Below, one piece after another: positions 30,201 through 35,000 of a stretch of DNA of 35,000 nucleotides. Numbering within the stretch: position 1 is the first letter of the stretch; every line of letters starts with the position of its first letter. The notes beneath the pieces were generated by a model. That model saw only the letters and a program-made list of their open reading frames with translations. It was not told the DNA's origin and ran no database searches. The stretch is from contig CM035361.1 in assembly GCA_020137815.1 (NCBI GenBank), forward strand, positions 5,700,958 to 5,735,957, given 5' to 3'. The DNA comes from Hormiphora californensis. Its lineage: Eukaryota; Ctenophora; Tentaculata; Cydippida; Pleurobrachiidae. The position numbers and the translations under genes were made by a program.

Positions 30201-32609
30201 GATGGGAGTTCCATTGGAGGGGTGGGGGTGAGGTTCTCCTCACCTATGGTATACTTCATCCCCTACTGCAACACCTCGTGGCATGAACTCCCAGTACAAC
30301 CGCCAGAGGAAGTGGACAAGATTTGGACAATTGGAAAGACAAATACCTCCCTCAACATAGAGTGCAATGGGGTGGAGGTTCTAAACTACCAGTTCAATGA
30401 CAGTAGCAACAGTGACTGTGTGCCAAAGTGGGGAGGAGATGTGGAGAAGATAATATTTCCCAACTCTGACACCGCATCTGACAGCTACCTTGCAAAACCA
30501 CTAGGTAATGAAGATTGAAAGAGTGATCAATAGCTGCTGCAGCTGTTTTTGATTTATAGCCTGGTATCTCAAATATTTCAAAAACATTTCTTTCCGCCAG
30601 CGTGCCCTGGGTTTACCGTGGACGGATCAGTGCAAGGAAGTTGGAACGATACAGATCCAGGAGAGACAGTGACCATCAACTGTCAGAAGAAGCACGTGCA
30701 AGAAGGTAGCTCTGAGAGGACCTGTGATGACGACGGAGATTGGATTGAAGATGTTCCTCTCTGCAGGAAACTGAGTGAGTATATAATACTTGTTTCTGGG
30801 GAATGATCATTTGGCAGGTATCAAAATATGGGATGGCATGATTGATTAAATGCCGATTAAATAAGATAAGGGGATAAGCCATTATATTTAAATGCTAAAA
30901 AGTTGGGCAACTTTTTGGCAAATGGCAAGATCTGAATTTTAATTGTTCATACTTTTTTATTCTAACGGACACAGTGTCAGGCGACTCAACTCTGTATGGG
31001 GAGGGGACTGGGGAGCCTTCTATTTGTTTGAAACACACCCTGCAACTGAAATCAAACAAACAAAAAACAAACAAAAAAAACAAACAAACAAACAAACAAA
31101 CAAACAAACAAACAAACAGACAGACAGACAGACACCCAAACCAACAAATATCCAAACAAACAAACAAATAACCAAACACTCAAACAGACAAACAGACACG
31201 TACCCTAAATGTAAACTCCTGACTTTGTTTTCCTAACAAATCATCCTCTCCCTCTGACACAGTGGTGTATGTATGGAGGTGGAAGAACATGCACTTCCCA
31301 TCAGTTTGTGTAGGGGCTTCAGCTGAGAACCTTTTAGCACCTGGAGAGAGGGGGGGTTGTTGATGTTTACAAGAGGAGAGTTTTATGGGGTTGGGGGCTT
31401 CAGTTGAGAAACTCTTACTACGTAGGATAGGGGAGTTGTTGAGTAAGGGGTGTGGGGTAGTTGTAAATGTTCTAGCCCTCATTTACAAAATCTGCTGTCG
31501 TGGGATGCAGTGAGATCAGCTAGGGTCGCAAGCAGTGAAGGGGGAGTTGTATCACACGTTTGGGAAAATGACATGGGGAGGTTGGGATGGGGAGCAGAGA
31601 TAAATCGTCATCGGCTTATCCGAGAGGCGCTGGTCTCAAGCAATTTGAGCGGTTTCTTCGTTTCCGAGGAACGATGGGTCATCATCAACAACAAGTTTGT
31701 GTTTTGTTATATTCCCCCCTAACAATATGATAATTTTATAACTGTACCTTTATCCTTGTCACATGAGAAGATTTGATAGAGGTGAGGATCAATCCGACAA
31801 AACTGGGTACTCCACTTCTGCTTCTTTATCGTCTTTGCAACCTATAGGTAATTAATTAATTAATTAAGTATCCTTGCAGTAGATTCAGTTTAAAATTACA
31901 AATTAAAATACAGATTCATAGCCCCCCCCAGGAGAATTTTCCATATATTATATTGGCTTGTATTGGTGCTGTTTCAAACCTGTTACCATTCACGCGATCT
32001 GCCCGGTAATTAATCACGAGGTAATTATAACCTAAAGTTTAATTATATCTACCTTTGCTGGGGCGTTAGGCATGATATAAGGTCCCTTCTTAATGACACC
32101 ATACACAGGGGCAATTCCTGTGAGATCTACGGAAACTGGTACTGCCTCATCCTCAGTCCTAAATTGGAGAGGAGGAGTTAGAGTTGTAATAATATTAAGT
32201 GAGAAAGAGAAGTTAACGAAGTAAACCAAGTATAGCTGCCAGTAAGTATATATAAGTACAGTTTTTCCTGTAGTGGTCCTGCAGTAGTACAGTGTTGTAG
32301 TAGTACAGTACTAAAGCAAAAAACATGACAAAAAGTGTTGTTTTACTCACGGTTCTTCCTCCGCAGGTTCCTCTTCCACCTCCTGAACAGCTTCTTCTTC
32401 TACCTCCTGGACAGCTTCCTCCTCCTCTTCCTCAGCAGGCTCCGTCACTACAATCTCAACAGGCTCTTCAACAGGTTCTGCAATCGGTGCTGGTTCTGGT
32501 TCATCCTCTGTCACTGGTGTTACCTCCTGCTCTTCTGTGATTGGTGCTGGTTCTGGTTCTTCAGCCGGGGCAGGTTCAGGTGAGACAGCTGGGAGCTCTC
32601 CAGCTAGCG
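18485..32609 (-). CDS. PH-domain, coiled-coil protein gene (nine exons seen, 5' end missing)
   Basis: Exons from 5' to 3' are 32351-32609, 32053-32158, 31748-31841, 31204-31340, 21404-21524, 20935-21111, 20577-20681, 20287-20384 and 18485-18631. All have GT-AG borders and their phases agree at every junction, giving about 413 residues. The order is a Glu/Pro-rich acidic region, a PH domain, two to three coiled-coil exons and a polar tail. Cytoplasmic, membrane-phosphoinositide or scaffold function is plausible for PH plus coiled coil, but I do not recognise the family. No start codon is seen: the first exon begins two bases into a codon, so at least one upstream exon lies beyond 32720 or outside the window. 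The 9,679-bp intron 21525-31203 contains a plus-strand gene. Confidence 0.85.
18641..20244. repeat. 1.6-kb GGGGTGTTAGAGA minisatellite
   Basis: Units of about 10-13 bp (GGGGTGTTAGAGA, GGGGTGTTAAA, GGGTGAGAGAGATA, GGTGGGAGATA) repeat irregularly. Longer blocks such as AGAGAGGTGTTAACTGTTA recur several times, showing higher-order duplication. In the PH gene transcript it is a C/U-rich intron ending directly at the last acceptor. Confidence 0.95.
20287..21524 (-). CDS. Exons encoding the PH C-terminal helix and coiled coil
   Basis: Exon 21404-21524 finishes the PH domain: NTVIFSTTTYEEREKWVKCI holds the invariant Trp of the last helix. Exon 20935-21111 begins NRVGDHTKLRKLLTEQEAEI and continues as a charged helix. 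Exon 20577-20681 (KVDAASREVLSLKQQVAILE) and exon 20287-20384 (SKEDVQAAKEKMAADRAARL) continue heptad-like leucine and charge patterns, indicating a coiled coil. Phases at the junctions are 1, 1, 1 and 0. Function beyond dimerisation or scaffolding cannot be read from the sequence. Confidence 0.82.
20385..20470. repeat. AATTAGAGTT tandem repeat next to an acceptor
   Basis: A 12-bp unit near GAGTTAATTAGA occurs about six times, directly upstream (on the minus strand) of the acceptor at 20385-20386 of the PH gene. Confidence 0.8.
20820..20909. repeat. 68-bp GC-rich segment flanked by 11-bp direct repeats
   Basis: AACACCGCCAC occurs at 20820-20830 and 20899-20909. Between them is a perfect hairpin, AGCCGCGC / GCGCGGCT (20856-20874). 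It may be a tiny insertion with a target duplication, or a tandem slip. It lies in an intron of the PH gene. Confidence 0.45.
21133..21167 (-). repeat. Duplicated 5' end of the coiled-coil exon
   Basis: About 33 bp match the first bases of exon 20935-21111 with its AG, including CCGCAGTTTAGTATG on the plus strand. The copy lies in the intron 22 bp upstream of the real acceptor. Confidence 0.75.
21525..21735. repeat. 39-bp tandem repeat containing copies of an acceptor site
   Basis: The unit ACCTGCGAAGAGTTAATTAG plus AACATTAATTAGACCTTGT occurs about five to six times, beginning at the acceptor of exon 21404-21524. On the minus strand each unit carries TTAACTCTTC-[CG]-CAG followed by GT, a near copy of the true splice site. 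Confidence 0.88.
21983..23790. repeat. Dimer of a 0.93-kb repeat with foldbacks and CRE palindromes
   Basis: Two direct copies are spaced about 926-960 bp apart (markers AAAACTAATT at 21991 and 22917; GTGAAGCGTCTATA near 22796 and 23756). Each begins with a foldback: arms 21983-22068/22109-22194 in copy 1, and a longer one, about 22834-23000/23033-23197, in copy 2. Each then has two pairs of TGACGTCA. A palindromic GTTTGAGGTCAT-TATGACCTCAAAC motif recurs. No protein frame is conserved. It lies in the 9.7-kb intron of the PH gene. Confidence 0.88.
23801..25886. repeat. 660-bp tandem repeat, 2.4 copies
   Basis: Units start at 23801, 24971 and 25631 with TAAATAAAAACGGGCAAAGC. The first is 1,170 bp because of a 510-bp insertion event; the second is 660 bp; the third stops after about 256 bp. 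Units 1 and 2 are virtually identical apart from the insertion. A perfect hairpin around CCCCGTACATATAATATGTA lies near the unit end. A 71-codon minus-strand frame recurs in both but matches no family I know. Confidence 0.93.
24421..24925. mobile_element. 505-bp insertion with CACTATGTGG ends and 5-bp target duplication
   Basis: It begins CACTATGTGGTCA and ends TGACCACATAGTG, with a second matching block GTCCGATAGG slightly inside. GCTTG flanks it on both sides (24416-24420, 24926-24930). The neighbouring tandem unit has a single GCTTG at 25586-25590, which is the empty site. The termini resemble CACTA elements, but the duplication is longer than their usual 3 bp. It is non-coding. Confidence 0.88.
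25887..26221. other. Intronic DNA without recognised features
   Basis: No gene or clear repeat, except a short copy of the GGAGTCA-ATAAAAACATA sequence of the 660-bp unit, inverted near 26030-26050. Confidence 0.4.
26222..26790. repeat. Two diverged tandem copies, about 300 bp each
   Basis: Shared blocks in order are ACTTGCGA, TTTTACCGTCAGTAGA, AAATTTCAGCC, AGGAGGGGTCGAAAAGT, AAATGGGCTA, GGGCCCACTTTT and CGGGAAAA. The copies start near 26246 and 26536. The first copy differs largely by homopolymer lengths. Confidence 0.8.
26998..27273. repeat. GA microsatellite, about 275 bp
   Basis: GA dinucleotides with occasional G, C or T interruptions. Arg/Glu and Ser/Leu frames across it are artefacts. 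27274-27743 beyond it holds no recognised exon before the signal peptide exon. Confidence 0.95.
27744..30774 (+). CDS. Secreted protein with three beta-rich/Sushi modules (3' end not found)
   Basis: Exon 1 (27744-27795) encodes a signal peptide, MRSVVWLIMAVMFQWTT. Exons 28280-28702, 29175-29603 and 30079-30504 (423, 429, 426 nt) each encode one beta-rich domain of about 141 residues. It starts WSPVV, contains KIPFDLES, PLQIKTNSTAG, LPVQPPEEVDKIWTIGKTNT and CNGVEVLNYQF, and ends near SDSYRAKP. Exons 28792-28968, 29693-29869 and 30601-30774 (177, 177, 174 nt) each encode a Sushi module, ACPGFTVDGSVQGSWNDTD with four cysteines. Every intron is phase 1. Sushi modules mediate extracellular protein binding, as in complement regulators and adhesion proteins. 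The beta-rich domain is not one I can name. The last donor GTGAGT at 30775 implies more exons, or readthrough to a stop at 30806. The gene lies inside an intron of the minus-strand PH gene. Confidence 0.9.
28207..30774 (+). repeat. Tandem triplication of a two-exon, 0.9-kb gene module
   Basis: Beta-domain exons begin at 28280, 29175 and 30079, spacing 895 and 904 bp. Intron sequences are also conserved, for example GGCAGATGGTAAGTAATC and TTATCAAATCATATA before each acceptor. The duplications included introns and are recent. Confidence 0.92.
31052..31195. repeat. CAAA/CAGA microsatellite
   Basis: CAAA tetranucleotides (to 31118) pass into CAGA and mixed ACAAA repeats, a few bases before the donor of the PH gene exon at 31204-31340. 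Confidence 0.93.
31204..32158 (-). CDS. Exons encoding the N-terminal part of the PH domain
   Basis: Exon 32053-32158 ends in GVIKKGPYIMPNAPAK. Exon 31748-31841 gives KKQKWSTQFCRIDPHLYQIF, the typical second and third strands with a conserved Trp. Exon 31204-31340 gives CMFFHLHTYTTVSEGEDDLL then QEFTFR. For the last exon I chose the acceptor after the pyrimidine tract at 31341 instead of an in-phase alternative at 31254, because it gives a longer, more PH-like core. Both keep the frame. Confidence 0.75.
32351..32609 (-). CDS. Acidic Glu/Pro-rich exon of the PH gene
   Basis: About 86 residues, roughly half Glu and Pro, with repeats such as EEPEPAPI, EAVQEVEEE and VEEPVEIVV. It should be disordered. 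The acceptor is CTATTTCAG just above 32609; the donor GTGAGT is at 32350-32345. It begins in phase 1 and ends in phase 2, and joins the exon at 32158 to complete a Pro codon. Three more copies of the acceptor sequence lie directly upstream. Confidence 0.75.
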
Positions 32610-32715
32610 CTGAAATAGTGTGGTTCAATTTGAAGTAGCGCTGAAATAGTGTGTTTCAATTGGAAGTAGTGCTGAAATAGTGTGTTTCAATTGAAGTAGT
32701 GCTGAAATTGTTTGT
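32610..32715. repeat. 34-bp tandem repeat of an acceptor site
   Basis: On the minus strand AAACACACTATTTCAG followed by C[AG]CTACTTC recurs three times upstream of the true acceptor of exon 32351-32609, with small changes. Confidence 0.85.
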
Positions 32716-32880
32716 AGGGGCAGGCCCAGGGGGGGGGGCGCGAGGGTCCTATAATTAACTAAATGGGGGCGAGGGGGGAGGTCCAAGGGAGGGGGACGTC
32801 CCCGGGACGGGGTGAGGGTCCTACTCACTAAATGGGGGGGGGGGGATGGGCCCCGGGATAGGCCAATGGTGATGGTGATA

Positions 32881-32952
32881 CAGTCGGACCCCGATTTAAC
32901 GGCCCCCGATTTAGCGGCACCCCGATTTAACGGCAGGATAAATTTCCCCCAA
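32881..32952. mobile_element. One end of a Tc1/mariner-like MITE
   Basis: CAGTCGGACCCCGATTTAAC directly after TA matches the end of the MITE at 6057-6227, with three CCCCGATTTA-type repeats. The other end is not seen; a foldback element begins where it should continue. Confidence 0.7.
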
Positions 32953-33184
32953 AACCACGTCCGAATCGTGTTTCGAATCGGTGCATCTTATTGCATGTCT
33001 TGCCGGTAATTAGACGTTTCGAAACGAACAGATATGTGATCCCCATGAGGCCCATCGAATCGCAATTTTGACGCTTGTTAAACTGGCCTCATGGGGATCA
33101 CGTATCGGTTCGTTTCGAACCGTCTAATTAGCGACAGGACGTGCGATAAGATGCACTGATTCGAAACACGATTCGGACGTGGTT
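32953..33184. mobile_element. Foldback element with 100-bp arms
   Basis: Arms 32953-33052 and 33085-33184 pair around a 32-nt loop, with matching blocks AACCACGTCCGAATCGTGTT and GTGATCCCCATGAGGCC. A single right-arm copy occurs at 34848-34927. It is non-coding. Confidence 0.85.
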
Positions 33185-33274
33185 GAGTTACCTTTGAAAA
33201 ATTTTCATGACTTTTTTTTTGCAAAATTTTACAGAATGATTGTCAATGCTTTGATCGGTGCTCTCCATGAATTT

Positions 33275-33296
33275 TATAATAATAATAATAATAATA
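33275..33296 (-). repeat. ATT repeat, likely 3' tail of the ORF1 element
   Basis: About seven AAT units on the plus strand, 233 bp past the stop of the minus-strand LINE ORF1. On that strand it is an ATT tail, consistent with the 3' end of a retroelement. Confidence 0.6.
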
Positions 33297-33529
33297 TCCG
33301 TACTTATATACACGCTCATACCACGTAGGTTACCAGAACTAAAAAAACTAGTAAACTACACGGCAATCAGAGCGGTTTACCATTGCAAACATAACTATAG
33401 TCTTAAAAATGAATAAAATGTTCTAAATCCCATCTAAATGTCCGGTGCTCTGATGCCCAAAAGTCCAGTTCAAAACCTAACTTAATTTGTAAATACACAA
33501 ACTCAAACACAGCAGTCTCGTACTGTCTC

Positions 33530-34504
33530 TCACACTTCCTCCACCTTGCCCCCTCGAATGCCAAATGTCTTCCCCGGCTCCGCCTCCTTCCTCTCCTTCA
33601 GCGCTACCACCAGCTTCCTCCTCTCCTCTCTCTCCTCCGGAGAACGGTCAGGGGAAATATAGACATTTTTGTGCCTATCAGAGTTTTTCAGAGATTTCTT
33701 ACTGGATAGTATTTGATCTCGGAAGTCTTTGCCACATAAACGTAGCTTTACAGGCCGGTCAGAGCCATCCTTATACTTCCCAAGTCGCTTCATACTGGAA
33801 ATACCAGTAATACAAGCATCCATACTGTTAAACACTCTCTTGATCTCGCTCTCCAGATCCTGATCGTTCTCAAGCTTGTCATCAAACAGACCGTGAACAA
33901 TAACATTGCTCGTCCTGTCCTCTGTCGCTACAGCAATAGCCTGACGTACTCGCTGCGGTGCTAGGGCAGTCTCACAATTCTTCTGGAGAGCATTAGCAAA
34001 TGATTTCATCTCCCTCTCAGCGGTAGTCTGCACAGCACTAATTTCAACGTCTCTCTTCTCCAACAGTTGACACTGTAGCTTAACTAAGCGGTCCTGTGCC
34101 TCAACTAACAAACGCTGTGCGGTGATCAGCTCCTCTTGGCAGTCAATGAATCTCCTCTCACACTCCTCAGTTTCAATAGAAAGCTTATCAATAGCTGGGT
34201 AACACCGCTCAACTAGCAAGCGACATGCCTTCTCTGCAAACTCAGCAAGTTCAGGTTTTCCCACTGCCTTGATCTTACTCTTACTAGGACACTTCAGATT
34301 GTCCCAGAAACAGGAAGCTGAACTAGCAGACCAATTCTTGGGGAAAGAATCTGCCTCCTTCACATGAACGAAAAGTTCTCGCACTAGGTCCACTACTTCA
34401 CTCTGAACCTCACGGTATACCCCCTTTGTCACTCTTTCATCACTGTTCACTCTGAGTCGGTTAGAAAAGCTACCACTCATGACAGGTGAGCACGAGGTGA
34501 GCAC
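33530..34504 (-). CDS. Intact LINE ORF1 protein (324 aa), no ORF2 attached
   Basis: The protein starts MLTSCSPVMSGSF and runs 324 residues without interruption. The middle (about residues 100-180) is rich in Glu, Arg and Leu with heptad spacing (CQEELITAQRLLVEAQDRLV), suggesting a trimerising coiled coil. From residue 200 the pattern SNVIVHGL, MKRLGKYKDG, RPVKLRL, NVYISPDRSPEEREERRK matches the RRM and C-terminal domain of LINE ORF1 nucleic-acid chaperones, which coat element RNA. No reverse transcriptase follows: 233 bp after the stop comes an ATT tail. It is distinct from the ORF1 at 1929-2420. It lies upstream of the visible PH gene exons on the same strand. Confidence 0.85.
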   Translation of the reverse strand: MLTSCSPVMSGSFSNRLRVNSDERVTKGVYREVQSEVVDLVRELFVHVKEADSFPKNWSASSASCFWDNLKCPSKSKIKAVGKPELAEFAEKACRLLVERCYPAIDKLSIETEECERRFIDCQEELITAQRLLVEAQDRLVKLQCQLLEKRDVEISAVQTTAEREMKSFANALQKNCETALAPQRVRQAIAVATEDRTSNVIVHGLFDDKLENDQDLESEIKRVFNSMDACITGISSMKRLGKYKDGSDRPVKLRLCGKDFRDQILSSKKSLKNSDRHKNVYISPDRSPEEREERRKLVVALKERKEAEPGKTFGIRGGKVEEV

Positions 34505-34847
34505 AGGGTGTTACAATTGGAGAGATGCTTGCAAACTTTACTGATAAGGGAGGTCACAAAAACGACACAAAAGCTGCAACTGATATCTGAAAAAAAAAAA
34601 GGATCTGAAGAATTTTCAGAGAAAAATATTTTTTGAAATTCAAATTCTTCCTCACCCCGCTTAAGGGTACGCTAACCAAAAATTTTTTTCGAGTGCAGGG
34701 AAATCTCTCACCGTAGGGTTGTAGGCCATGCCAAGGAGACCTCAAATATGCAATTTGAGCTCTCAAGTCGAATTCATATTTTTGCTACAGCTGCTTGAAA
34801 AATGAACTGAAAATAAGTTTTTGGCATCTTAAAAATACATTTGTATG

Positions 34848-34927
34848 GTATCACGTATCGGTTCGTCTAATTAGCAGCAAGACATGCGATGAGATGCATT
34901 GATTCGATAAACGATTCGGACGTGGTT
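34848..34927. repeat. Single-arm copy of the foldback at 32953
   Basis: TATCACGTATCGGTTCGTCT, AAGACATGCGATGAGATGCA and ACGATTCGGACGTGGTT match the right arm of 32953-33184 with small deletions. The remaining sequence at 34505-34847 and 34928-35000 shows no gene. Confidence 0.8.
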
Positions 34928-35000
34928 GATATTGGTAGTACCTTAGAAAGTTTTTATAACTTATTTTGAAATTATTTTGAAACTACTTTCTTTTTCTAAT

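Noticed and set aside
31254-31260. Alternative acceptor giving a 50-nt PH exon
   Set aside because: In phase, but its pyrimidine tract is poor and the PH core would be shorter than usual; the acceptor at 31341 is preferred.

Overview
The window is animal nuclear DNA. It has spliced genes with GT-AG introns, secreted proteins built from Sushi (CCP) domains, a pleckstrin homology (PH) domain gene, several LINE fragments, many foldback and terminal-inverted-repeat elements, and a short TTAGGG run. The tandem Sushi architecture, short introns and mix of repeats suggest an early-branching marine invertebrate. A sponge is my best guess, but that is inference. No bacterial operon, CRISPR array or rRNA gene is visible.

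Layout from the left. 270-3436 holds two oppositely oriented pieces of a LINE: a reverse transcriptase on the minus strand, and an ORF1 tail plus ORF2 zinc fingers and endonuclease start on the plus strand. They meet at GA/CT tracts. 3437-5401 holds a microsatellite, a 160-bp tandem repeat and a foldback element. 5641-7087 (minus) is a three-exon secreted Sushi gene that appears frameshifted. 8590-11420 has abnormally homopolymer-rich sequence and may be unreliable. 11649-12167 and 16379-16899 are two copies of a 500-bp repeat. 13210-15495 is a terminal-inverted-repeat element. Nested inside it is a second element (13718-14409) with G7/C7 ends and an exact 8-bp target duplication. 15660-15934 is a foldback insertion, followed by a promoter-like CCAAT/X-box/TATA cluster.

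The right half is dominated by one minus-strand gene, traceable from 32609 down to its stop at 18485. I reconstructed nine exons whose splice phases all agree. They encode an acidic Glu/Pro-rich region, a PH domain, coiled coil and a short tail, about 413 residues, with the N-terminus missing. Its 9.7-kb intron (21525-31203) contains a plus-strand gene (27744-30774) with a signal peptide and three tandem copies of a two-exon module (an unrecognised beta-rich domain plus a Sushi domain). This nested gene is a paralogue of the minus-strand gene at 5.6-7.1 kb. The same intron holds a 0.93-kb repeat dimer rich in CRE palindromes and a 660-bp tandem repeat. One 660-bp unit carries a 505-bp insertion for which the next unit preserves the empty site.

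Most 3' splice sites of the PH gene are abutted by tandem repeats or short duplications of the splice site itself, including a 1.6-kb minisatellite before the last exon. With the nested gene and the G-run-terminated elements, this is the most distinctive structure here.
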